Shown piece after piece: positions 34,701 to 43,867 of a stretch of DNA of 64,000 bases. The stretch spans positions 6,262,001 through 6,326,000 of the forward strand of contig NZ_JACCBT010000001.1 of the NCBI RefSeq assembly GCF_013409045.1. The letters are read 5' to 3'. Positions within the stretch are counted from its first letter, which is position 1. Every line of letters begins with the position of its first letter. The notes under the pieces are model-generated. The model saw only the letters and a list, made by a program, of their open reading frames with translations, had not been told where the DNA came from and made no database searches. Source of the stretch: Actinomadura citrea (GTDB lineage Bacteria; Actinomycetota; Actinomycetes; Streptosporangiales; Streptosporangiaceae). A program made the translations under genes and the position numbers.

Positions 34701-35489
34701 CTCGCTCGTGGCGTCCACGGATCGTTTTCCCGCATCGATCGCACTGGTCAAGTCCGCCAGTCGACCGGTGTATTCATACTTGGATCTCAGTGCAACTGAC
34801 AGGTTGGAAAGCACAGCTGGGAGATCTAGGTCAGATGCCGGAAGCAGGGAGACAGCAGACTTAAGGGCGCTGATTGCCGCATCTAGATCGGATAGTTTTG
34901 CTCCGTACTGTGACCTGATCTGCAACGCCATCGCGAGGTTCGACAGCATCGGCCCACGTTCGCGGTCTTGATCTGGGAGTGCCCCCACGGCCCTCCGCAG
35001 CAGCTCTATGGCGGCGGAGAGTTGCTCGTACACTGGTTGGCCAGAAGCCGGCCGGATCCACATGATCGCCACTCTAGATGAAAGAGTCGCAATGGCTGGA
35101 AGGAGTTCTGCAGGCAGGAGATCGTCTTCAACTCCTGCGACGAAGCATGGGTTGAACATCTCTATCGCGGTCTCGAGTTCCTTCTGCCTCTCCTGCGCCG
35201 AGTCCAGTTCACCGTGGCGGTACCAGAAGAACCAGCCAAGCGTGAGCCAGCAGGTGACCTCGCCCCCATCCCCTTCGAGGAGTTCCATAACCTGACGGGC
35301 CTCAGCAAGGGCCTCGGACTCAAGAAGTAGATCGACGCTATCTGCCATCGAAGCTCGCCGCATGCGCGCAGCCAGAACGGCGAGCGGGCCTTCCCACGCC
35401 TTCAATTTGTAGTCCTTCGCCGTCAGAGGTCCAGGGAGCACAGCTCGTGAGTCGAGCGTAACAAACCACCATTGAGATGGGAGCGGCAT
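31707..35489 (-). CDS. TPR-CHAT caspase-like protein 2
   Basis: A protein of about 1260 residues, paralogous in plan to the plus-strand neighbour. A short N-terminal part containing WLTLGWFFWYRHGEL leads into ten or so TPR-like repeats of about 44 residues (SNLAMALQIRSQYG, SNLSVALRSKYEYTG, TNLGVALRERFQRT and so on), then a CHAT domain with His1122 (HFACHG) and Cys1166 (LSACNT). The start is uncertain: ATG at 35489 (used here), with the conserved part beginning some 45 residues later; the frame is open to 35600. This gene is the least GC-rich stretch of the window, a sign of separate origin. The 223 bases between the two CHAT genes hold nothing I can name. Confidence 0.82.
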   Translation of the reverse strand: MPLPSQWWFVTLDSRAVLPGPLTAKDYKLKAWEGPLAVLAARMRRASMADSVDLLLESEALAEARQVMELLEGDGGEVTCWLTLGWFFWYRHGELDSAQERQKELETAIEMFNPCFVAGVEDDLLPAELLPAIATLSSRVAIMWIRPASGQPVYEQLSAAIELLRRAVGALPDQDRERGPMLSNLAMALQIRSQYGAKLSDLDAAISALKSAVSLLPASDLDLPAVLSNLSVALRSKYEYTGRLADLTSAIDAGKRSVDATSEQGQLLGGNLANLAAAQLSLFGRTGESALLDEVIKNLWRAVAWFPPGQHERAGILTNLGVALRERFQRTDDMDDLEKAVKVGRESIELTPIGHPDSATFLSNYGVTLSTRFDRTGFADDLSEAIEVGRRAVQTTPDGHAAKPVRLAALGTSLIAHAGRTGFPADIDEAVEVSREALMLIPPDHANISICLNNLAVALWTQFERQADLAVLDEAVEVGNQALQATPDDHPDLGSRLSNAGLWLWTRYERTGRLADLNEAVLLGERAVEIIPSHPPEQLIALSNLSATIKVRFDETGTAADINRAIEHARAAVRAVSDDHPLSPRLNSNLAGLLAARFTQADDVADLNAAVESAGKAVVAAFASGDPYTGRYLSSFGAILAIRYDRTDDLADLEVAIKASRDATKAAPPDYPQRANYLLNLGNMLLTRLKRNGIQSDADEAHSAFSSAAEMAVARPSTRIVAARAAARLDIDSNTGRAARFLETAVRLLPGAAPRRLGRSDQQRALAELAGLAGDAAALALSDTEVLDEEARAWRALQLLEAGRAFMLNRALDIRTDLSELRAKHPDLATRFEELRDLLELDQESEQGRLGAAEIPGRHRLAEELRRTFERIRANEEFAAFGLPPSNEDLICEASVGPIACFNITAYRCDALILANGKISHKELPDLTEAALVNEVAGFYSALDTVTKVDASLRERQAAQSRLLEMLSWLWDVAAGPVLDAVDLPDIANPRIWWVTGGLLGLLPLHAAGHHREVPHTGMGRRTVMDRVISSYTPTIRALGHARDKERGMRQSGKALVVAMPTTPGIQGRLTHVLAETRSIQSLLPDSVLLVGNGGIVGMQSATKSNVLGYLEGCAIAHFACHGVVDPIDPSQSRLLLQDHRTDPFTVAGLDGVRLDQAGLAYLSACNTAYSNSANLLDEAIHLTSAFQLTGFSHVIGTLWEVDDEISARAAADFYGNLRTDDGFLDLARSPQALHSAVLRLRDRFPTSPSLWASYLHAGA

Positions 35490-35733
35490 ATGGGAAAAAC
35501 GCGGAGGTGAGGACACTCGGTGCCATGGACTGCGCCCATGGAGATCTTTCGAGGCCAATATCGAGGTCAAGATCTTGAGCTTAGGGAACATCCCCCGCAT
35601 GCCACTGATCGTGCAGCTGGTCGGTCGGCCTTTTCAAGTCACTGGGGCATTGATGATCCGGTCCGTGCCGCTTGTACGTCCCGTAGGTCTGATCGGCAGA
35701 TGGCAACCGGTCAACGCTCTAGACCGATGGAGG

Positions 35734-38700
35734 CTAGGAAGGCTGTCTGGTTTCGGTGGTTTCGGTCCCTGCCCGGGACGAGGGCGCCGGCCTCGGGATG
35801 TCGATTATCAACGCCGTGACTTCGATATCGCCGGACTGCGAGGCGGCCTGCGCCGCGCTCGTCAGGGATCGCACGGTCTGCTCCCGGTCACGGGCTGCCG
35901 CCGTCCTGCGCCGCGGGTCGGCTAGGTCGTTCCAGTGTTCGGTGGCGAACCAGGCGCAAACGTAGATGCCACGGGTCGCGCCCGTGGCGGGCAGGTAATC
36001 ACTGACGAGCTGTTCCTGCAGGTCGGTGAACAGATGAGTGTTCCAGCAGCCCTTCACTTCGATCGGGCAGCTGGGCAGTCGACGGCCGGCGGCGGCTTCG
36101 GTAGCGGTGGGCAGCACATCCACCGACAGGCCGTGGCCCTTGCTTGTGGTCTGTTTGACAAGCACCTCGCGGTTCACGACCAGGTGTTCGCCGAACTCCT
36201 GCGCGAGGTGGTCTCCCAATGCGGCGGACACGTCGGGTTCGTATTTCGGGTTCCACACTTTGGTGGCGTCTGCCGCGGTCGGCGGGGGGCGAGTCTCGTT
36301 CCAAAGTGTCTGTCCGATGTCGTGCATGCGGGTGGCGAATCGGTTGAGGGAGGTAAGCACGGCTCGGTACAGCGCATCGTCGTCGTTGACCAAGGTGCCT
36401 TGCGCATTGGCCAGCAGCGCAGTCAGTTCCGCAACCTTGACGCCGCGCCAGCTTTCCTCGTGGTCGCGTGCTTCGGCGTGCGCCAATGCCGCTTGGAGGC
36501 GGTAGTCGCCGGGGCGGCTGGCGACAAGCTCGGCCAACGCCGCTAGCGCATCGGGTGTGGCTCTTGTCTGCAACTCTGCGACTATGCCGTTGCGCCAGTC
36601 CCGGACGTGCTGATCGTCAGAGGCGAAGCCGTCGGTGAGAGTGTCGGTTTGGCTGCTCCAACGCGCGTCGACCCACCGCCACAGTTCGGTCAGTTGCAGA
36701 TCTGTCAGTTGCGGCAGGACGACCTCGTCGCCGCGCTGACGGGCGAGGGCGACAACGAGGGCAACTCCAAAGTCCTCGTTGCTCTGCATGCTGGCGATAA
36801 CGTCGTCCCAGTCGAGCAGGCCTGTGGCGAGCAGTGCTTCAGTGGCCAGGACCCGCACCTCAATGGAGGTGGAGCCATCGGCCAAGTCACGCACCCACAC
36901 CCGTGTCTGCTCGCGGCGCGGCAGGAGGAAGCGCGCGAGGTGGGCAGCGATGTCGCAGGAAGTGGACAGGCTGCTCCGCAGATCGTTCTCCGGCGGGCGC
37001 GGCTGGTGTGGGTCATCGACAAGGTCGGTGGGTTTGTTCAAATCGGCGACGACACGAGTCACAGTGTCGGCAACGTTGTGCAGCAGCGCGTCGAGCCGGT
37101 CACCCATAGTGTCGTCGTAGCCGGGCGCGATGTCGTCCAGGGAGCCCAAAAGCCGCCCGGCCTGCGCCATCGCCTCAACGTAGCGCAGTGCATACTGTCG
37201 GTAGGCATCGGGTGCGCGCTGCTGTGCTTTGCCTTTCAAGATGGCGTGAATCGTAGGGTCGCCGAAGCCGTCGAGCCACAGAATCGTCGGTGTCCATCGC
37301 TGCCACACCTGCTGCGGCAGTGCCTCCAAGCGGGCGTTGCCGTCGTCTCGACGGGCGAGGTAGGCAAGGGCAACGTATCCGACGAAGGCGCTGAACGGCA
37401 GGGATCCGGGCTCGTCCAGCCAGGCATCGCCGACGGCGTCGTCGCTGTACAGGTACCGCTCAGCGGAGGACAGCAGCACGGCTTCGTCGACGGGAATCAG
37501 TGGGTAGCTGGGCCAGGAGAGCAGGTCGTCGTCGACGGTGAGGCCACCGGTTTTGGAATCGACTCGGAGCTGAGCGCAGAGCGTGAGGAATCCCTCGGGC
37601 TCGCCCTGCGCGCAGCCAGCCCAAGCCGCATCAAGCGCCGACTTGTGCGCGGCTGCGCCCTTCCAGGTGCCGTCCCGTTGCAGAGACCACTCATGCTCCT
37701 GGCGCATCCTGTCGGCCGCTGGGCTGTCGATCTCGACCGCGTCGAACCAGGGCCCGACGGAGTCGTCGAAGATCGGCTCTCCCTGGTGAGCCCAGACGAG
37801 TTCCTGCTGATCAAGGTCGGTGCGGTCGAAGACGAACTGGATAAGTCGTACTGCATGCATGGCCCATTCTGTGCCGCCGAGGGACAGTAGCCACGCAAGG
37901 TCCGCATCTGTCACCAGTCCACGCGTCCGGCTGCCGCGCAGTCCGACTACGACGAGCCCGGCCTGTTCCGGGGGGATGTGCCGTAGCGTCGCGAGTACCA
38001 CTGAACGCCGCAAGGAGTTCTCCGCATCGGAAGCGTCCTCGAAGCGGTCGGGTGCGGCGACGTCCTGATGGTGCTGGACGGCGGTGGCGAGCAGCCATCC
38101 GACTTCGTTCACCGTGATGTGCAACTGCGTGCTGTCGAGGGCGCGGGACAGCAGCGTGGTCATGACACGGGCTCCGCGTCGCGTTCCAGTGAGCAGCGGG
38201 TCCAGTGCGGCTGGCGTTGCGCCGCTGGGCGGGTTCTCCTCGTCAACCCACTCGTCTGCCGAATCGCTGCTGACGGTGTCGACGGTTGGCGTGACCGCCC
38301 TGACGAGGTCGGTAAGAGTCTGGTCGTCGACATCATCGAGAAACCGGCCTAGAAAGAGCGCGTACGAGCCGATGAAGTCATCCGCCTGCGGGTGGGTGAG
38401 AGCAGCGGCGAGCTCGGCGGCGGTGAGATTAGCTGGCCAATTCGCCTCCAGCGCGAGGCCGCGCAACTGGTCCTGCGGGTCATGGTCGGGGTACGCGATG
38501 ACCTCATCGAGGACCGCGCGTAGGGTCCTCGATGCCGTAGTGGCGTCCAGGTCGATTAGCGCGTGCGCCACCGACGATCGCAGGTAGGAGTTGGTGGTGT
38601 TGCTGAGCAGCAACTCGACCATGTCAGGAACCGATGCGTGCCCACCGGCGCGTCTGGCGATCTCCACGGCGACCCAGGCACGCCGGGACACCGGATGACC

Positions 38701-40080
38701 CAGGTGCGGACCGGCGTCCTGGGCCAACGGCGCGCGCAGCGCCGGGCGCAGTTGTTCGGCCAGTCCAGGGTGTGCCAGCCGCCAACGCCGTCGGTCGGTC
38801 CGCAGTTCCGGGTCGGGCGCGTCCAGCAGGTAGTCCACCAGAGCGCGCCGGACGGCAGCGACGTTCACCAACCCGGCGTGCGTCACGATGGTGTGCGGGT
38901 CGACATCGACGAGCCAGCCGTTGCGGTCAGGAGCGAGTGCGACCAACCAGGCGGCGGTCTCGCGGAGCCGGGATGGCACTCGCGTGCTGCCGAGGCTGTT
39001 GGTGCGGGTGAGCAGGGCGCGGAGTTGGTGTTCAGGAACGACATGCGTCGTGAGGTACCGTGCGGTCAGGTAAGCCGCGATGCTGGCGTGCACGACCACA
39101 AATCGGCCGGGCCCGCGGCTGGTAAACAGAGCGGTGGTGAGTGTGGCGTCGACGAGTTCGGCGGTGACCGTGAGTTCGCCGCCCTCGATGCGCTCGGTGC
39201 CGGCGGCAAGCTCGCCAGCCAGCAACTCGTCGGCGGCGATGGGCACGGTCCGTGCAATCGTGCTTCGGCCGCACAGCATCCCGTAAGCGGCGAGCTTCGC
39301 GGCGACCGCGAGCCGTTGCGGCCCGCTGCCCGCCGGCTTCTTGGTGGCTTCCCGGTCAGGGTCGGGGTCCTCGACGAGCCGCAACAGTCCCTGCTCGTAC
39401 AGCTCCGCCGCGGAGTCAGGCAGGTGTCCAGCCTGCTGATAGGTGATCAACAGCAGGTCCAGAGTTAGGGGAAGCACGGCCAGTGGTACCGCCCCGGCGT
39501 CCACCACCGCATCGAGGAAGGCGTCACCATCGACGCCGCGGGTGGCGGCCAGGGCCGCAACGTCGGTACGTCTAAGCGGGAGCAACTCGACGACTTCGAA
39601 ACTGGGCAGCAACACCCGCAGCCGGGCGCCAAGTGCCTCCGGCCAGTCTGCGGTCCGACATCCGAGCAAGATCCGTAGCGAGCGGTGACGCTGCAGCTCG
39701 GACTCCAAGTGGTGGATGAGGCTCTTGCTCGGGATCGGGCACTCGTCCATGCCGTCGAGGACGAGAGTCAGACGGTCCGCAGCGCCGCCCTTGGCTACCG
39801 CGGAGTCCACTTGGGAGAGCCGATGCTGTAGATCCCAGACGTCAGCGACGGTATCCAGGCCTATGTGGATGACCTCGTCGTCGCCGACAGTCAGCTCCTG
39901 CAATGCCCGAGACTTGCCGATACCCGGCTCGCCGAGAACGGCCAACGAGCTGGTAGGAGCGATGGCGGCAAGCTCCTGCTGCCCCTCCGCGACAGCGTTG
40001 AACCGAAAGCCATCATCATCGACGCTGTATTCGCCGCCGAGCGGCACGACGTCGCGGCCTACCACGATCGGGAACAGCAC
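35734..40080 (-). CDS. STAND NTPase with C-terminal PD-(D/E)XK nuclease signature
   Basis: A 1448-residue protein. The N-terminal NTPase has Walker A LGEPGIGKS (residues 49-57) and Walker B LTLVLDGMDE (104-113), the NACHT/STAND form, followed by ILLGCRTADWPE as sensor 1. A very long helical-repeat region fills 300-1250. Near the C-terminus, Asp1321 (LSVDVLP) and Glu1341-Val-Lys1343 (CPIEVKGCWN) form a PD-(D/E)XK nuclease pattern. I chose the GTG at 40080; a TTG at 40086 is possible. This matches the logic of Avs-type defence: ligand recognition by the repeats, oligomerisation through the NTPase, DNA cleavage by the nuclease. Here the nuclease is C-terminal. Function is inferred. Confidence 0.78.
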   Translation of the reverse strand: MLFPIVVGRDVVPLGGEYSVDDDGFRFNAVAEGQQELAAIAPTSSLAVLGEPGIGKSRALQELTVGDDEVIHIGLDTVADVWDLQHRLSQVDSAVAKGGAADRLTLVLDGMDECPIPSKSLIHHLESELQRHRSLRILLGCRTADWPEALGARLRVLLPSFEVVELLPLRRTDVAALAATRGVDGDAFLDAVVDAGAVPLAVLPLTLDLLLITYQQAGHLPDSAAELYEQGLLRLVEDPDPDREATKKPAGSGPQRLAVAAKLAAYGMLCGRSTIARTVPIAADELLAGELAAGTERIEGGELTVTAELVDATLTTALFTSRGPGRFVVVHASIAAYLTARYLTTHVVPEHQLRALLTRTNSLGSTRVPSRLRETAAWLVALAPDRNGWLVDVDPHTIVTHAGLVNVAAVRRALVDYLLDAPDPELRTDRRRWRLAHPGLAEQLRPALRAPLAQDAGPHLGHPVSRRAWVAVEIARRAGGHASVPDMVELLLSNTTNSYLRSSVAHALIDLDATTASRTLRAVLDEVIAYPDHDPQDQLRGLALEANWPANLTAAELAAALTHPQADDFIGSYALFLGRFLDDVDDQTLTDLVRAVTPTVDTVSSDSADEWVDEENPPSGATPAALDPLLTGTRRGARVMTTLLSRALDSTQLHITVNEVGWLLATAVQHHQDVAAPDRFEDASDAENSLRRSVVLATLRHIPPEQAGLVVVGLRGSRTRGLVTDADLAWLLSLGGTEWAMHAVRLIQFVFDRTDLDQQELVWAHQGEPIFDDSVGPWFDAVEIDSPAADRMRQEHEWSLQRDGTWKGAAAHKSALDAAWAGCAQGEPEGFLTLCAQLRVDSKTGGLTVDDDLLSWPSYPLIPVDEAVLLSSAERYLYSDDAVGDAWLDEPGSLPFSAFVGYVALAYLARRDDGNARLEALPQQVWQRWTPTILWLDGFGDPTIHAILKGKAQQRAPDAYRQYALRYVEAMAQAGRLLGSLDDIAPGYDDTMGDRLDALLHNVADTVTRVVADLNKPTDLVDDPHQPRPPENDLRSSLSTSCDIAAHLARFLLPRREQTRVWVRDLADGSTSIEVRVLATEALLATGLLDWDDVIASMQSNEDFGVALVVALARQRGDEVVLPQLTDLQLTELWRWVDARWSSQTDTLTDGFASDDQHVRDWRNGIVAELQTRATPDALAALAELVASRPGDYRLQAALAHAEARDHEESWRGVKVAELTALLANAQGTLVNDDDALYRAVLTSLNRFATRMHDIGQTLWNETRPPPTAADATKVWNPKYEPDVSAALGDHLAQEFGEHLVVNREVLVKQTTSKGHGLSVDVLPTATEAAAGRRLPSCPIEVKGCWNTHLFTDLQEQLVSDYLPATGATRGIYVCAWFATEHWNDLADPRRRTAAARDREQTVRSLTSAAQAASQSGDIEVTALIIDIPRPAPSSRAGTETTETRQPS

Positions 40081-40369
40081 CGACAAGTCCTATCCCTTCT
40101 TGGTCGGGACGCCATGAGCGGGCCGCGCGGGAGGAACTGCGTATCGGTCGTGGGCGAGCACTTCCCGAGTCTTGCGGAACCTGGGTGACGATCCGGAGCG
40201 AACACTACACGGAGGTTCCGACAGCTGAGGTGGTGACAACGGCGAACTGGAAAGTGGGGCCGGCCGTTCGGCCACTTGTCGAGAACGCGCCTTGAGCCCG
40301 TCCGGATAGGCTGTCGAGAGCATGCAATTCGTTTGAAGAGCCAGTCGCGAGCGCGGGAGCATAACCGGT

Positions 40370-41599
40370 GTGACCGGGAGCGAACTGACGTGGCAGGACC
40401 TCGATCGCCTGATCAGCAGCAACGGGCTGACGGATCAAGGTGTGGAGACAACGCGCTGGGCCCTGATGAGGTTGCGGATGCTGCTCGGAGATTCATGGCT
40501 CGCCCGGCAGTACCGCAAACAGGGCTGGGTTCCCGGTGAACTGCTCTTCGCAGGCACCCATGTGTACGGGCTACCGCACGCGCTGTGGTTCATCCTTCGC
40601 CTCGATCGCGCGGTCACTGAGCCCACCTTTACCAAGATCAGAGCCGAGCTTCGACGTGGCGCCGACCCCTCCATGTGGCGACACACTCTGCTCCAACTGG
40701 AGGTCGCGCGTGCCGCCCAAGATCGGGGAAGCATCGCAACATTCGAGCCGGCAATCCCCGGCTCGAGCAGGCACGGAGATCTGCTTATCGACGGGGACAC
40801 CGACCGGCCATGGATGGTGGAGACGACAACCGTTCCCCGTGCCGCCGTCGATCGGGACTGGCAGTCCTACGAGGACGGTCTCATGGCCGCGATCCGTCAG
40901 ATCGAACTACGTCACAACGTGACCTGCACCGTCGGTCTTGACGGTCACATGGTGAAGGACGATACGCAGGCGTGGCTGGACGCCGTCGAGGCTGCCGCGG
41001 AGTCGACGACCGGATCGGTCGGCGCGAATCCGGTTCCTAGCGAGATCGGTGTCGTGACCGTCCACACGGGTGCGGTCCCGGTGGGGACGGTTCGGTTCAC
41101 AGGCGCGGTGCAGCAGCGCGACGGCTGGCGTCGCCTCGGCAGGACGTTGTCCGCCAAGGCTGCCCAGGTCCGCGGCCCGTGGCCGGCCTGGATCCGCGTC
41201 GACTGCCTAGACGGGTTGTTCCAGTTCACCGATTGGGCGAAGTTGGAACCGCAGGAGCGCCTCGCGGAGATCGCCGCAGCGATTCGTGAATTGGTGCAGT
41301 GGCCGGAGAACGCCGAGGGAGTCGTCCTCTCGACAGGTCCGGCTGTCGGCCTCGGGGCAACCGATCCAACCGCCGAAACAGCCACCACTCACACCTCGGA
41401 CGGATCCTTTGTCCGCCGCCTGCTCGCGCCACATCTCTGCCGGGAGACCCTCGTGATCCCGCTACGTAACCACGACAATGAGCGCACCGGCTGGTGGGAA
41501 CACGCATACGCAGGTGAGCCGGGGTGGCTTGACCAAGACCTTGTGGCCGCTGGTCAGCCGCGCCTGCAGGACTTGCGGAAGGGGCCGAGTACCCCCTAA
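40370..41599 (+). CDS. Uncharacterised protein divergent from the STAND gene
   Basis: A 409-residue soluble protein I do not recognise. The middle section (RHTLLQLEVARAAQDRG, then SSRHGDLLIDGDTDRPWMVETTT) has the shape of a restriction-endonuclease fold, with Glu111, Asp137 and Glu151, but the usual Lys after the last Glu is Thr153, so it may be inactive or a mere resemblance. The C-terminal half is mixed alpha/beta with no motif. It starts with GTG at 40370, 289 bases from the divergent STAND gene, and ends facing the next operon. The pairing suggests it is a partner or regulator of the STAND protein. Confidence 0.65.
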   Translation: MTGSELTWQDLDRLISSNGLTDQGVETTRWALMRLRMLLGDSWLARQYRKQGWVPGELLFAGTHVYGLPHALWFILRLDRAVTEPTFTKIRAELRRGADPSMWRHTLLQLEVARAAQDRGSIATFEPAIPGSSRHGDLLIDGDTDRPWMVETTTVPRAAVDRDWQSYEDGLMAAIRQIELRHNVTCTVGLDGHMVKDDTQAWLDAVEAAAESTTGSVGANPVPSEIGVVTVHTGAVPVGTVRFTGAVQQRDGWRRLGRTLSAKAAQVRGPWPAWIRVDCLDGLFQFTDWAKLEPQERLAEIAAAIRELVQWPENAEGVVLSTGPAVGLGATDPTAETATTHTSDGSFVRRLLAPHLCRETLVIPLRNHDNERTGWWEHAYAGEPGWLDQDLVAAGQPRLQDLRKGPSTP

Positions 41600-41704
41600 C
41601 GCAGAGTGCCACCACGTCATTCCGACTGCTCGTCTCTCCCCTCCGGTGAATTGACCCTTGAGCGGCAACGAACGGCATCGGCATATCGCGTCAGAACTGC
41701 CCTG

Positions 41705-43867
41705 TCATGGGCCGCCTGCGGCGGTGATGGCGCGCTGGTAGAGGGGCCAGCCGCGTTCCAGGCCGTCTGCCCAATCCCACTCGTATCGGCCCGCACCGAA
41801 CTCGGTGTGCTTGGGCGGGCGGCCGAGCGCTTCGACGATCTGAACGTATCGGGTGCTGGCGGTGGCGAGCCTTGATCTCTGTCGGTAGCGGTCAGCGGTG
41901 GGAAAGTCGGTGATCCGCAGGTGCTCTTCATAGGGGCGCCCGCCGAGCTCGGCGTAGACGGTGTCGATGAATCGGCGCGTGTCGCGGGGCAGGAGACTGA
42001 CTCGGGAGGCTGTGTCCGGAGCCTTCTCACCGATAGCGGTGTACAGGGCTGCCAGGTCGCCGTTGAACCAGTGGCCAGCTGTCCCGGCGGCGAATTTAGC
42101 GAACTGGCGAAAGGTCGGGGCTTTGCCGGTCGCGGCAAAGCGACGATGGAGCTCGCGGGCGACAGCCGTGAGTTCCTGTGTCCAGCGTTCTTGCAGGTAG
42201 GAGTCTAGGTAGCGGTCGCTCCAGCCGCGGCGGTGCCGGGTGATGATGTCGCGCAGGATCTCGAATCCGGCACGGCGTTGGCCGCCGCCAGTGAATTTGA
42301 TCGCGATGGCGCCGTCGGGCATCTGCAGGTGTTCCTCATGGTGAACCAGTTCTTCGGGGGGGCCCAGTAGGTCCTCGGCTTGCTCCAACTCCTCGAACAA
42401 GCTCGGATGTATTGGCGTTCCTAGTGCCGCCAGCTCGGTAAGGGTGCGCTCGTAATAGCCGCGAAGGCCGTTCAAGGGCGTGCGCGAGTAGGGTCCTGCG
42501 CATACGAACCAGGCGGTGAGCCCGACGCCGTGCCAGAAGGTGACCGCCGGGCCGAGAGTCTCGGCCATTGCCATGTGCGGGTAGGGCTCCGTGGTGATCG
42601 CCTGCGGCCAGCGCGGCAACGTCGTCCCGCTCCACAGCTCCTCCACTTCGCCCACGAGGTCAGTGGGCAGGTACTGGTCATAGAGTCGCGGAGTGGGTCC
42701 GGGAAGGTAGCCGATGATGTGAGGGGCGTCCTCGACCAGCCCCCACAGGCCAGGCGTCCCGGTGCGTTGGCTGGCGTGGGCTGCGTCGAAGTGCCGCCAC
42801 CACGATCGCAGAGCTGCCACGCGTCGTTCGACGGGTGATGTCGTAGTGTCCTGTCCGAGGAAGGCCGCCAGCATGGCGTTGGCGTCGTCAATCTCGATGC
42901 CGTGTTCGGCGGCGGCGTTGCCAGCCTTGGCAGCGCCGCCTACAAAGAACGTGGGCTTGGGCAGCGCAGCCATAAGTTCTTCATTGGGGTTGGGCGGCAG
43001 TTCCAGGTAGTTCAGGAACTCTAGCCAACTGCCTGCAAAGTAGGCCGATAGGACGGGCTCCATCGGTTTGGTCAGCACGTGGCGAGCAAGCGGGGTCCCG
43101 CGTCTGGCCTTCTGTACGGTCTTGTCGATGAGGGCGCGGATCCGGTCGGCGCGGAAAGCGCGAACGATCGACAGCAAGTCATGGTCGACAATGGTGTCCA
43201 GCAGGGCGATGCGGGCCCGGGCATGCCCAGCCCGGTCCAGGCCGCTCCAGCCGCCACGATAGGCGAAAGCCCATAGCACCGAACCGGCGTTTATACCCAG
43301 CCGTTGGTAGGAGTGAATGATCTCTAGCCAGACGGTGCGGTGTTCCTCTGGTGTGCGCACCGAGGCGGTGGCCCGCTCTGTGATTGGCCGCAGTAGCTGG
43401 TCGAACAGGGGGACAAGTAGCGTCCAAGTGAGCATTGCGTCAGGAGAGGACGCCAGCCGCACTCGGGCGCTGTCGTCGGCGGCGAGCGTCAGTGCGTGCG
43501 CCGGCTGGTTTCGCAGATGCGCACTCAAGTTCACTGTCCACGACTTGAGAGGAACTACTTCCGGTAGGAACCAAGCTCCGTTGGCTTGTTGCGCGGACAG
43601 CGTCATATTCTTTTGCAAGGCGGCCCGCCTAACCGAATCGATAGGGGCGGCCGTGACCAACGCGTAGCGCTTGGGGTCAGCATCATCCTCGACCAGGTTA
43701 ATGACGCGTTGGCCAGCTAAAGCGGCCTCTAACAGCCGTGCGGCGCAGTGGTCCATGTCATCGAAGCGTTCACGGCGGCCGCGTTCACTCTCCGAATACA
43801 GAAACGGATATGGCGGAAGCCCCGCGAGGCGTGCGGCTCGGTGTATGGCTTGATCATGGTCAGCCAT
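41705..43867 (-). CDS. Uncharacterised 720-residue protein of the helicase operon
   Basis: A large soluble protein with no domain I can name. It begins with MADHDQAIHRAARLAGLPPY and has a helical N-terminal half, a central FFVGGAAKAGNAAAEHGIEI segment, and a C-terminal region with PTFRQFAKFAAGTAGHWFNG and a repeat-like ending around PPKHTEFGAGRYEWDWADG. Its ATG lies inside the end of the helicase gene (8-base overlap), so it is translationally coupled to it as the last gene of a three-gene operon. It may be the specificity or effector subunit working with the helicase. Convergent with the 409-residue gene. Confidence 0.7.
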   Translation of the reverse strand: MADHDQAIHRAARLAGLPPYPFLYSESERGRRERFDDMDHCAARLLEAALAGQRVINLVEDDADPKRYALVTAAPIDSVRRAALQKNMTLSAQQANGAWFLPEVVPLKSWTVNLSAHLRNQPAHALTLAADDSARVRLASSPDAMLTWTLLVPLFDQLLRPITERATASVRTPEEHRTVWLEIIHSYQRLGINAGSVLWAFAYRGGWSGLDRAGHARARIALLDTIVDHDLLSIVRAFRADRIRALIDKTVQKARRGTPLARHVLTKPMEPVLSAYFAGSWLEFLNYLELPPNPNEELMAALPKPTFFVGGAAKAGNAAAEHGIEIDDANAMLAAFLGQDTTTSPVERRVAALRSWWRHFDAAHASQRTGTPGLWGLVEDAPHIIGYLPGPTPRLYDQYLPTDLVGEVEELWSGTTLPRWPQAITTEPYPHMAMAETLGPAVTFWHGVGLTAWFVCAGPYSRTPLNGLRGYYERTLTELAALGTPIHPSLFEELEQAEDLLGPPEELVHHEEHLQMPDGAIAIKFTGGGQRRAGFEILRDIITRHRRGWSDRYLDSYLQERWTQELTAVARELHRRFAATGKAPTFRQFAKFAAGTAGHWFNGDLAALYTAIGEKAPDTASRVSLLPRDTRRFIDTVYAELGGRPYEEHLRITDFPTADRYRQRSRLATASTRYVQIVEALGRPPKHTEFGAGRYEWDWADGLERGWPLYQRAITAAGGP

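Noticed and set aside
28310..35489. CRISPR-linked TPR-CHAT (Craspase-type) protease
   Set aside because: No CRISPR repeats and no large RAMP effector are present in the window, so the CHAT proteins are not part of a type III-E system here.
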